From NCBI GenBank assembly GCA_947626715.1, contig CANQTG010000019.1, positions 1-35,982 of the forward strand: a stretch of 35,982 nucleotides of DNA, given 5' to 3'. The stretch comes from an uncultured Lachnospiraceae bacterium. Lineage in GTDB: Bacteria; Bacillota; Clostridia; Lachnospirales; Lachnospiraceae. This document shows, piece by piece, positions 21,719 to 29,795 of this stretch (position 1 is its first letter; each line of letters opens with the position of its first letter). The notes below the pieces were generated by a model. It did no database searches, was not told the origin of the DNA, and saw only the letters and a list, made by a program, of their open reading frames with translations. The translations under genes and the position numbers were made by a program.

Positions 21719-24035
21719 GGCAGGGAGCGGGAATGTGAGAAGGACGGGAAGGGCGAAACGGAATAAATTTACGACCATGATGCAGAAAAAGCTGCTGGTG
21801 CTCTTTTTGTTCGTACTGCTTGCCTTCGGCTATCTGAGCGCGAGTTTAATTAGGATCAACCGGGACAGCGGCGAGCAGTATAAGCGCCAAGTCCTTTCCC
21901 AGCAGAGATACGACAGCAGGGTGCTGCCCTTTAAGCGGGGGGACATCGTAGACTGCAAGGGGACGAAGCTGGCCGTCAGCGAGAAGGTGTATAACGTCAT
22001 TTTGGACGCGAAGCTGGCCGGAGAGAACGAGGAAACCGTCGCGGCCACCACACAGGCGCTGCATACCTGTTTTGGCCTAGACGGCTCGGAGATCCGCTCC
22101 TATATCGCGGCGAATCCCGATTCCCAGTATTATATATTGGCCAGAAAGCTCCCCTATGACAAGATCAGCCCCTTTGTGGAGCTGCAGAGCGATACGGAGA
22201 ATAACCCGGATATCAAGGGCGTCTGGTTCGAGGAGGAATATGAGCGTATCTATCCCAACGGCAGCCTTGCGTGCGACGCCATCGGCTTTACGGGCAAGGA
22301 CAATACGGGGAATTACGGTCTGGAGGAATATTATAATAACACGTTAAACGGAATCAACGGCAGGGAATATGGGTATCTTAATGACGATTCCACACTGGAA
22401 AGGAGCACGAAAGCGGCGATCGACGGCAATACCATCGTGACGACGCTGGACGCCAATATCCAGAATATCGTTGAAAAATATCTAAAGAAGTTCAACGAAG
22501 AGAATAAAGACGCGGCGAGAGAGGGAAACGGCGCGTACAATATCGGCTGTATCATGATGAACGTCAATACGGGAGAGATCCTTGCGATGGCAAGCTACCC
22601 CGACTTCGACCTAAACGATACCAAAAACCCTAAGGCTTTGCTGGGCATGAACATGCTGGACGCGGAAGGGAAGGACACGGGGGAGGTCATCACGCAGGAA
22701 AAGCTGGATACGATGGACGACGATACGCTGTACGCCAATTTAAACGCGCTCTGGAAGAATTTCTGCATCAGCAGCACCTATGAGCCCGGATCGGTCGCCA
22801 AGCCCTTTACGGTGGCGATGGGGCTGGAATCGGGGAAGCTGAGCGGCGACGAGACCTATTTCTGCGGCGGCTCGCTCTGGTACGGCGGACATGAGATCCA
22901 CTGTCATAACAGGCTGGGCGACGGAATGCTGACGGTGAAGGAAGCCGTTGAAAAATCCTGCAACGTCGCGCTCATGCAGATGGGGGACGCCATCGGGAAA
23001 AACAATTTTTTGAATTTTCAGGAGGAATTTAACTGGGGACTCAAGACGAATATCGATCTGGCCGGGGAAGCGCGGACGAGCGCGCTGGTCTACAACGCTT
23101 CCAGCATGGGGGAAGCGGAGCTTGCGACTTCGACCTTCGGGCAGGGGTTTAACGTGACGATGATCCAGATGATCACGAGCTTCTGCGCCCTCGTCAACGG
23201 CGGCTATTATTATGAGCCGCATATGGTCAGCAGGATCTTGAGCCCGGACGGCACGACGGTCAAGAATATCGAACCGCGGCTGCTCAAGCAGGTGATCTCT
23301 CCGAGCACTTCGGAGAAGATCGTCGATTTCTGCAACGGCGTCGTGACGGAAGGGACCGGCAAGACCGCAAGACCGGCGGGCTATGCGATCGGGGGCAAGA
23401 CGGGCACGGCGGAAATGGTGCCGCGCGATAAGAATAATTACGTGGTCTCCTTCGCGGGCTACGCTCCGGCGGACAATCCGCAGATCGCGATCTACGTCGT
23501 CGTGGACAGGCCGAATACGACCTATCAGGACGATGCGAAATTTGCGACGCAGATCGTCCGCAATGTCCTGACGGAAGCGCTGCCTTATCTGAATTATTTT
23601 ATGACGCAGGAGCTTTCCGAGGAGGAAAGGGCGGAGATCAGCGAGAGCGGTCTCGCGGTGCAGCTTCCCGCGCCCGCGGACGAAGAGGCGAAGGACGGCG
23701 AAGGCGAAACGGAAGGCGGCGAAAGCGGGACAGAAAGCGGCGAAAGCGGCGGACAGCAAAAGGAGGCCGAAGGCGGAGAGACACCGGCAGAGCCGGGGCC
23801 GGAAGACGTAGTCGTCACCGGAGGAGAAGGAAACACGGAGGATACGACGGGAGAGCCGGAGGATACGGAAGGAGATACACAGGGCGAGCCGAGCCAGCAG
23901 GAGCTGGACTGGCAGGAAAAGATCGCTTCGTATGAGACGGATGAGGAGACCGGATATCTGATCGAGCCGGGCACCGGCGTTTTGATCGATCCGCTCACGG
24001 GACAGGCCGTCAACGGCGCTTCCTTTATGAATTGA
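21687..24035 (+). CDS. Class B penicillin-binding protein (FtsI/PbpB-like) with an acidic tail
   Basis: 782 residues. ATG 21687 is preferred because GGAGGG (21673-21678) precedes it; ATG 21666 is an alternative. It is a septal peptidoglycan transpeptidase anchored by one membrane segment (LLVLFLFVLLAFGYLSASLI), with a dimerisation domain (RGDIVDCKGTKLAVS) and a catalytic domain. Active-site motifs are S369 in YEPGSVAKPF, SCN in EKSCNVALMQ and K571 in GGKTGTAEM. The C-terminal 120 residues or so are unusual: Gly, Glu, Thr and Ser rich (GETEGGESGTESGESGG and related), ending in a defined segment with ETGYLIEPGTGVLIDP. The tail should lie outside the membrane, and no PASTA domain is seen. First of two consecutive class B PBPs; the division role is inferred from position. 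Confidence 0.9.
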   Translation: MSDRWQISRSRAGSGNVRRTGRAKRNKFTTMMQKKLLVLFLFVLLAFGYLSASLIRINRDSGEQYKRQVLSQQRYDSRVLPFKRGDIVDCKGTKLAVSEKVYNVILDAKLAGENEETVAATTQALHTCFGLDGSEIRSYIAANPDSQYYILARKLPYDKISPFVELQSDTENNPDIKGVWFEEEYERIYPNGSLACDAIGFTGKDNTGNYGLEEYYNNTLNGINGREYGYLNDDSTLERSTKAAIDGNTIVTTLDANIQNIVEKYLKKFNEENKDAAREGNGAYNIGCIMMNVNTGEILAMASYPDFDLNDTKNPKALLGMNMLDAEGKDTGEVITQEKLDTMDDDTLYANLNALWKNFCISSTYEPGSVAKPFTVAMGLESGKLSGDETYFCGGSLWYGGHEIHCHNRLGDGMLTVKEAVEKSCNVALMQMGDAIGKNNFLNFQEEFNWGLKTNIDLAGEARTSALVYNASSMGEAELATSTFGQGFNVTMIQMITSFCALVNGGYYYEPHMVSRILSPDGTTVKNIEPRLLKQVISPSTSEKIVDFCNGVVTEGTGKTARPAGYAIGGKTGTAEMVPRDKNNYVVSFAGYAPADNPQIAIYVVVDRPNTTYQDDAKFATQIVRNVLTEALPYLNYFMTQELSEEERAEISESGLAVQLPAPADEEAKDGEGETEGGESGTESGESGGQQKEAEGGETPAEPGPEDVVVTGGEGNTEDTTGEPEDTEGDTQGEPSQQELDWQEKIASYETDEETGYLIEPGTGVLIDPLTGQAVNGASFMN

Positions 24036-24098
24036 AAGCCCGGAATGGAAAACGCGCAGTCATAAGCGCAGGAGGAAAATAATAGATTGTAATAAAAT

Positions 24099-24123
24099 GC
24101 GCCGCGCCCCTGCGGGGCGGCGC
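24099..24123 (+). other. GC-rich hairpin between the two PBP genes
   Basis: GCGCCGC pairs with GCGGCGC (24117-24123), with three further inner pairs around CTGC. No U-tract follows. It may separate expression of the two PBPs or protect mRNA. Confidence 0.55.
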
Positions 24124-24148
24124 GGGCGGATTCCTTTCGGGGGTTTCT

Positions 24149-25894
24149 TTGGAGAATCTGGAAAAGAATAAAACGTTTCACCGCAGGAAGATCTTAGCGG
24201 CTTTTGTGCTTTTCTTCCTCGCCTTTCTGGGACTGATCGCGCGGCTTTCCTATCTGATGGTGGGCAGGTCGCAGTATTACAGCGAAATGGCGCAGGATCT
24301 CCACGAGCGGGAGAGGAGTATCAAGGCGGCGAGAGGAAGGATACTGGATCGGAACGGCGTGGTGCTCGCGGATAATAAGACCGTATGCACCATTTCCGTC
24401 ATCCACAGTCAGATCAAGGACGAGGAGGCGGTCGTCGATCTGCTGCAGAGGGAGCTTTTTTTAGAGGAAGACTATGTGCGGAGCCGGGTGGAAAAGGTCT
24501 CGGCCATCGAACGGATCCGAAGCAATGTAGAGAAGTCCACAGGAGACAGGATACGGGAGGCGAATCTCTCGGGCGTCAAGGTGGACGAAGACTATAAACG
24601 GTATTATCCCTACGGGGAGCTGGCTTCTAAGGTGCTGGGCTTTACGGGAGGGGACAATCAGGGGATCATAGGTCTGGAGGTCAGCTATGATTCCATTCTG
24701 GAGGGGGAGCCGGGCACGATACTGACGGTCACGGACGCCAGAGGCATTGAGCTGGACGCGGCCGGAGAAAACCGGATCGAGCCGGTAGACGGCAGCGATC
24801 TGACGATATCCCTCGATCTGAATATCCAGAAATACGCCACACAGCTTGCGTATCAGGCAATGGAGACCAAGCGGGCCGACAGCGTCTCCGTCATTGTGAT
24901 GAATCCGCAAAACGGCGAGATCCTAGCGATGACGAACGTGCCGGAATTTGACCTAAACGCCCCGTTTGCCTATCAGGGGGAGCTGCCGGAGGGCGCGACG
25001 GAGAAAGAGAAACAGGATTTGTTAAACAGAATGTGGCGCAACGGCTGTATCAACGATACCTATGAGCCGGGCTCCACCTTTAAGACCGTAACGGCGGCGG
25101 CCGGTCTGGAAGCGGGCGCCGTGCATACGACGGATACCTTCCAGTGCCCGGGCTATATCATGGTGGAGGATAGACGGATACGCTGTCACAAGCGGGGAGG
25201 CCACGGAAACGAGGACTTTGTCCAAGCGACCATGAATTCCTGCAATCCGGTCTTTGTCACGGTCGGGCTGCGGCTGGGGAGCGAGCGGTATTACGAGTAT
25301 TTCCAGAAGTTCGGGCTGTTGGAAAAGACGGGGATCGACCTGCCGGGCGAGGCGGCGACGATCATGCATAAAAAGGAGAATATCGGCATGGTGGAGCTGG
25401 CGACCATTTCCTTTGGACAGTCCTTTCAGATCACGCCGATCCAGCTCATGACGACGGTATCGTCCTTTGTGAACGGGGGCAGGCGTATCACGCCGCACTT
25501 TGCGCTCGAGGCTAGGGATACGGAGGGGCGGCTCGTAAGGAATTTTACCTATCCGGTAAGGGAAGGGATCGTCAGCGGCGAGACCTGCGAGACGATGAAA
25601 ATGCTCCTAGAGCAGGTCGTGGAAAACGGCGGCGGCCAAAACGCCCACGTGGAGGGCTTCCGCATTGGCGGCAAGACGGCGACGAGCCAGACGCTTCCGC
25701 GCGGCAGCGGCAGATATATCTCCTCCTTTCTCGGCTTCGCTCCGGCGGACGATCCGCAGGTCATGGCGTTAGCCATCATCAATAATCCGCAGGGCGTCTA
25801 TTACGGCGGGCAGATCGCGGCCCCGGTGGTCAGGCAGTTATTTGAGAATATCCTTCCCTATCTGGAAGAGGAAGCAAGAAGCGGGAAAGGATAA
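24149..25894 (+). CDS. Second class B penicillin-binding protein, SpoVD-like by position
   Basis: 581 residues with a TTG start at 24149 (MENLEKNKTFHRRK); the binding site is weak (CGGGGGT). One membrane segment (AAFVLFFLAFLGLIARLSYLM) is followed by a PBP dimerisation domain (RGRILDRNGVVLADN) and a transpeptidase domain. S309 in YEPGSTFKTV and SCN in MNSCNPVFV are intact. The third motif reads K509-T-A-T in GGKTATSQ instead of the usual KTGT, an oddity for a transpeptidase. No PASTA domains are seen. In B. subtilis the second PBP in this cluster is SpoVD, which makes spore cortex with SpoVE; here a sporulation role is plausible but unproven. Confidence 0.85.
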   Translation: MENLEKNKTFHRRKILAAFVLFFLAFLGLIARLSYLMVGRSQYYSEMAQDLHERERSIKAARGRILDRNGVVLADNKTVCTISVIHSQIKDEEAVVDLLQRELFLEEDYVRSRVEKVSAIERIRSNVEKSTGDRIREANLSGVKVDEDYKRYYPYGELASKVLGFTGGDNQGIIGLEVSYDSILEGEPGTILTVTDARGIELDAAGENRIEPVDGSDLTISLDLNIQKYATQLAYQAMETKRADSVSVIVMNPQNGEILAMTNVPEFDLNAPFAYQGELPEGATEKEKQDLLNRMWRNGCINDTYEPGSTFKTVTAAAGLEAGAVHTTDTFQCPGYIMVEDRRIRCHKRGGHGNEDFVQATMNSCNPVFVTVGLRLGSERYYEYFQKFGLLEKTGIDLPGEAATIMHKKENIGMVELATISFGQSFQITPIQLMTTVSSFVNGGRRITPHFALEARDTEGRLVRNFTYPVREGIVSGETCETMKMLLEQVVENGGGQNAHVEGFRIGGKTATSQTLPRGSGRYISSFLGFAPADDPQVMALAIINNPQGVYYGGQIAAPVVRQLFENILPYLEEEARSGKG

Positions 25895-25986
25895 AGAAAT
25901 AAAAGAAGAATAAGAAAAAAGAGAGTCAGGAAAAGAAAACCGGAAAAAGATAGAAGCATGAAAGAAGAAAAGAGAAAGGATAAAAT
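25895..25986 (+). other. Purine-rich spacer before mraY
   Basis: Over 92 bases the + strand is almost entirely A and G (aagaaaaaagagag, gaagaaaagagaaagg). It holds no gene or terminator and ends in the weak ribosome binding site of mraY. It resembles the spacer at 13143-13211. Confidence 0.65.
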
Positions 25987-26949
25987 ATGATGAATTACAG
26001 TTCGGCGGCGATACCGGTCATCATCGCGTTTGTGATCAGCGCTCTGGCGGGGCCGTTCGTGATCCCCTTTTTAAAGCGGCTGCATGTCGGTCAGACGGAG
26101 CGGGACGAGGGCCCCAAATCGCATTTAAAGAAATCGGGGACGCCGACGATGGGCGGCGTTTTGATCCTCGGCAGCGTGCTGCTGACCTCGCTCCCGTATG
26201 TGGAACAATATCCCCGTATCATTCCGATCCTGTTTCTAATGCTGGGCTTCGGGCTGATCGGATTTTTGGATGACTATATCAAGGTCGTCCTGAAGCGTTC
26301 TCTGGGGCTGACGCCCGCCCAGAAAATGGCGGGACAGATCGCGGTGACGGGTATCTTTGTTTTCTACCTGCTGCGTTATACGGATGTGGATCTTGCGATG
26401 AAGATTCCGTTTTTTCCGGGTATCACGCTGGATTTTGGGATCTTGAACGTGCCGCTTCTGTTTCTGGTCGTGATCGGGACGGTGAACGGCGTCAATTTCA
26501 CGGACGGTCTGGACGGTCTGGCGAGCAGCGTGACGATCTTGGTCGCGACCTTTTTTACGGTGGCGGCTATCGGCATGGGCGGCGATATCGAGCCAATCAC
26601 CTGCGCGGTCACGGGCTCGCTGCTGGGCTTTCTGCTCTTTAACGTGTATCCGGCAAAGGTGTTTATGGGGGATACGGGCTCGCTGGCGCTGGGAGGCTTT
26701 GTGGCGGCCTGCGCCTATATGCTGCAGATGTCGCTGTATATTCCGATCGTAGGCTTTATCTATCTGGCCGAGGTGCTGTCCGTGATCCTTCAGGTGAGCT
26801 ATTTTAAGGCGACGGGCGGAAAGCGTATCTTTAAGATGGCGCCGCTCCATCATCATTTTGAATTGAGCGGCTGGTCGGAGACCCGCGTGGTCGCGGTATT
26901 TTCCGTTGTGACCGCTCTCTTATGCCTGATCGCGCTGACGGCCCTGTGA
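25987..26949 (+). CDS. mraY: Phospho-N-acetylmuramoyl-pentapeptide transferase MraY
   Basis: 320 residues from ATG 25987 (the adjacent ATG 25990 is equally possible), after AAAGGATA. MraY transfers phospho-MurNAc-pentapeptide to undecaprenyl phosphate, making lipid I. It has about ten membrane helices, with KKSGTPTMGGVLIL, FLDDYIKVV (catalytic Asp pair), NGVNFTDGLDGLA, VFMGDTGSLALGG and MAPLHHHFELSGW, all MraY signatures. Length is typical. Confidence 0.97.
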   Translation: MMNYSSAAIPVIIAFVISALAGPFVIPFLKRLHVGQTERDEGPKSHLKKSGTPTMGGVLILGSVLLTSLPYVEQYPRIIPILFLMLGFGLIGFLDDYIKVVLKRSLGLTPAQKMAGQIAVTGIFVFYLLRYTDVDLAMKIPFFPGITLDFGILNVPLLFLVVIGTVNGVNFTDGLDGLASSVTILVATFFTVAAIGMGGDIEPITCAVTGSLLGFLLFNVYPAKVFMGDTGSLALGGFVAACAYMLQMSLYIPIVGFIYLAEVLSVILQVSYFKATGGKRIFKMAPLHHHFELSGWSETRVVAVFSVVTALLCLIALTAL

Positions 26950-26955
26950 GAGAGA

Positions 26956-26975
26956 AGCCCGCATAGGCGGGGGCT
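26956..26975 (+). other. GC-rich hairpin after mraY
   Basis: AGCCCGC, ATAG and GCGGG with GGCT form a stem of about 7 bp with slippage. No U-tract follows. It belongs to the same type as the other intergenic GC hairpins. Confidence 0.45.
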
Positions 26976-27005
26976 AAAGGCAGGGAGACGAGGGCGGCGG
27001 AGACT

Positions 27006-27073
27006 GTCTGCGTGAAAAGGCCGTCTGCGTAAAAAGATTGTCTGCATGAAAAGGCCGTCTATGTGAAAACGAT
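27006..27073 (+). repeat. Four tandem 17-bp repeats between mraY and murD
   Basis: Units at 27006, 27023, 27040 and 27057 read GTCTGCGTGAAAAGGCC, GTCTGCGTAAAAAGATT, GTCTGCATGAAAAGGCC and GTCTATGTGAAAACGAT. They abut without spacers and lie about 40 bases before murD. Slippage-generated repeat or an array of protein/RNA binding sites. Confidence 0.85.
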
Positions 27074-27111
27074 AGCGGATAGGGATCTACGGATACGAAG
27101 GAGTGTCTTTT

Positions 27112-28557
27112 ATGGAATGGGAACGGAAAAATGTGCTTATCGTCGGTTCCGGTATCAGCGGTATCGGCGCGGCAGGGCTTCTGCATAGAGCGGGCGCGCA
27201 TGTTATTTTATTTGACGGCAATGAAAAGCTGACAGAGGACGAGGTCAGACGGAAACTGGCGGAGAGCCAAAACGGACAGGGAGCGGAAAGCCAAAACGGG
27301 CAGGAAGCAGGAAGCGGGAATGCGCGGGAAGAGGCGGACGGCGCGGCGTGGGCGGAGATCTACACGGGCGCGCTGCCGGGCGAGGCGGAAGGGCGGGCGG
27401 AGCTCGTGATCCTCAGTCCGGGCGTTGCGGCGGATACGGAATTTGTGCAGGCGTTTCGGGAACGCGGGATCCCCATCTGGGGCGAGATCGAGCTTGCCTA
27501 TCATTTCGCAAAGGGCAGGCTGATCGCGATAACGGGGACGAACGGGAAAACGACGACGACCGCGCTGTGCGGGCAGATCATGAAGGATCATCAGGACGGC
27601 GTCTTTGTCGTAGGCAATATCGGGAACCCGTATACGCTGGAAGCGGATAAAACGAACGAGGAGAGCGTCACGGTAGCGGAGATCAGCAGCTTTCAGCTCG
27701 AGACGATCCACAGTTTCCGGCCGGACGTATCCGCGATCTTAAATATCACGCCGGATCATCTGAACCGCCACCATACGATGGAAAACTACGCAGCCGTCAA
27801 GGAAAGCATTGCGAAGAATCAGGATAAGAGCGGCCGCTGTATCTTAAATTACGAGGATGCATACACGCGCGCCTTTGGGGAGCGGACGAGCGCGGAGGCG
27901 TTTTACTTTTCCTCCCAAAGGAGGCTGGAAAAGGGGATCTATCTGGAAAACGGGGATATCTGGCTCGCGGACGGCGGCGCGCCGATCCGGCTGTTGGGCG
28001 TCCGTGAGATGAAGCTCATGGGTATGCACAACGTAGAGAACGTGATGGCGGCGATCGCGCTGACGTACAGCGTGGGCGTGCCGCTTCCCGAGATCGTGCA
28101 TACGGTCAAAAATTTTAAGGCGGTGGAGCATAGGATAGAATACGTGGCCTCGATCGGGGGCGTCGATTACTACAATGACTCGAAGGGCACCAATCCTGAC
28201 GCGGCGATCCGCGGGATCCGGGCGATGGATCGGCCCACCGTTTTGATCGGCGGCGGCTATGACAAGGGCGCTTCCTATGACGAATGGATCGAAGCCTTTG
28301 ACGGAAAGGTGAAATGTCTGGTGCTGCTCGGACAGACGAAAGAGAAGATCGCGGCCTGCGCGCGGGCGCACGGCTTTACGGATATCGTGATGACGGAGAG
28401 CTTGGAGGAAGCGGTTTCTATCTGCGCAGAAAAGGCGCAGGACGGCGACGCCGTACTGCTCTCCCCGGCCTGCGCGAGCTGGGGCATGTTCCCCAACTAT
28501 GAGGTCAGAGGAAAGCTGTTTAAAGAGCTGGTAGGAAAGCTGGAGGATTCGGTTTGA
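27112..28557 (+). CDS. murD: UDP-N-acetylmuramoyl-L-alanine--D-glutamate ligase MurD
   Basis: 481 residues. ATG 27112 is chosen because AAGGAG (27098-27103) sits 8 bases upstream; a GTG at 27103 overlaps that site. MurD adds D-Glu to UDP-MurNAc-L-Ala in the cytoplasm. It shows the N-terminal Rossmann-like domain (VLIVGSGISGIGAA), the ATP-binding loop GTNGKTTTT around residues 142-150, ILNITPDHLNRH, VEHRIEYV, NDSKGTNPDA, and the C-terminal SPACASWGMFPNYEVRGKLF. Residues about 50-80 are a low-complexity insertion with a repeated ESQNGQ unit in the N-terminal domain, longer than I would expect for this family. Confidence 0.96.
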   Translation: MEWERKNVLIVGSGISGIGAAGLLHRAGAHVILFDGNEKLTEDEVRRKLAESQNGQGAESQNGQEAGSGNAREEADGAAWAEIYTGALPGEAEGRAELVILSPGVAADTEFVQAFRERGIPIWGEIELAYHFAKGRLIAITGTNGKTTTTALCGQIMKDHQDGVFVVGNIGNPYTLEADKTNEESVTVAEISSFQLETIHSFRPDVSAILNITPDHLNRHHTMENYAAVKESIAKNQDKSGRCILNYEDAYTRAFGERTSAEAFYFSSQRRLEKGIYLENGDIWLADGGAPIRLLGVREMKLMGMHNVENVMAAIALTYSVGVPLPEIVHTVKNFKAVEHRIEYVASIGGVDYYNDSKGTNPDAAIRGIRAMDRPTVLIGGGYDKGASYDEWIEAFDGKVKCLVLLGQTKEKIAACARAHGFTDIVMTESLEEAVSICAEKAQDGDAVLLSPACASWGMFPNYEVRGKLFKELVGKLEDSV

Positions 28558-29714
28558 GCAGATTCAGGGAAAGGAGAGGGAATAAGTCGGAGCAGTATTT
28601 TGACTATAGTCTTTTGTTTATCGTTTTGTTCCTGCTGGGGTTTGGAATGATCATGATCTATTCCACGAGCTCCTACGAAGCGAGCAAGGACTATGGGGAC
28701 GCCGCTTATTACCTGAAAAAGCAGGCGGTCGCAACGGTGCTGGGGATCGCGGCGATGATCATAACCGCCAATATCCCGTATCATTTCTGGGAAAGGTTCG
28801 CGGTCTTGGGGTATCTCATGTCGGCGGTGCTGATCTGTCTGGTGCTGACGCCCCTCGGGGTGGAGGTAAAGGGCGCGCGGCGCTGGCTGGACTTTGGGAT
28901 CGGGCTGCGTCTGCAGCCCGCCGAGATCGCAAAGCTGGGCATGATCCTCTTTCTGGCCAGTATGGTATGCAAGATGGGGAGGACGATACGCACGAAAAAG
29001 GGCTTTATCAGCATACTGGCGGTGCCCCTGCCGATCAGCCTGATGATCTGGCAGATCACGAATAATCTAAGCTCCGCGATCATCATATTCGGGATCGCGG
29101 CGCTGATGCTCTTTGTTTCGAGCCCTGATTACAAGCGCTTTTTCATATTGGGGGCGCTGGGAATTGCGGCCGTGGCCGCGGCGGTGTACGCCGTCGTACA
29201 TATCGCTTCCGCCGAGAACAGGGGCTTTCGCGGGGAGCGTATCCTTGCATGGCTCCACCCGGAAGCGTACGCCAGCGGGAAGGGGTTCCAGACGCTGCAG
29301 GCGCTCTATGCCATCGGTTCCGGCGGCATTTTCGGAAAGGGGCTGGGACAGAGTATGCAGAAGCTGGGATTTATCCCGGAGGCGCAGAACGACATGATCT
29401 TTTCGATCATCTGCGAGGAGCTGGGGCTTTTCGGGGCGATCGCGATCATTCTGCTCTTTCTTCTGCTGATCTGGAGATTTATGATCGTAGCGAACAATGC
29501 GCCGGATCTTTTCGGCGCGCTGCTGGTGGTAGGGGTGATGGGGCATATCGCTATTCAGGTGATCCTAAATATTGCCGTCGTTACCAATACGATCCCCAAT
29601 ACGGGGATCTCCCTGCCCTTTATCAGCTATGGCGGCTCCTCCGTCATGTTTCTCTTGATCGAGATCGGGCTGGTGCTCAGCGTATCGCATTCCATTCATC
29701 TCAGGGAGGTATAG
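28554..29714 (+). CDS. ftsW: FtsW/RodA/SpoVE-family peptidoglycan glycosyltransferase
   Basis: 386 residues with a TTG start (28554) overlapping the murD stop (TTGA), after GGAGG at 28542-28546. SEDS-family proteins polymerise lipid II into glycan strands together with a class B PBP. About ten membrane segments are visible. Conserved parts include KGARRWLDFG, LQPAEIAKLGMILFLA, the loop LGFIPEAQNDMIFSIICEELG with the conserved Asp, and NTIPNTGISLPFISYGGSSV. It pairs naturally with the two class B PBPs upstream. It may serve division (FtsW), sporulation (SpoVE) or both. Confidence 0.93.
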   Translation: MSRFRERRGNKSEQYFDYSLLFIVLFLLGFGMIMIYSTSSYEASKDYGDAAYYLKKQAVATVLGIAAMIITANIPYHFWERFAVLGYLMSAVLICLVLTPLGVEVKGARRWLDFGIGLRLQPAEIAKLGMILFLASMVCKMGRTIRTKKGFISILAVPLPISLMIWQITNNLSSAIIIFGIAALMLFVSSPDYKRFFILGALGIAAVAAAVYAVVHIASAENRGFRGERILAWLHPEAYASGKGFQTLQALYAIGSGGIFGKGLGQSMQKLGFIPEAQNDMIFSIICEELGLFGAIAIILLFLLLIWRFMIVANNAPDLFGALLVVGVMGHIAIQVILNIAVVTNTIPNTGISLPFISYGGSSVMFLLIEIGLVLSVSHSIHLREV

Positions 29715-29795
29715 CCCGCGGTACAAGATACCGATAGAATCGCGCGACATAGGATAGAATAGGTCGATTTTCATCAAAATTAAGAAGGTGAATCT

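Noticed and set aside
27006-27073. 17-bp repeats as a CRISPR array
   Set aside because: Units are too short, abut without spacers, and no cas genes are present.
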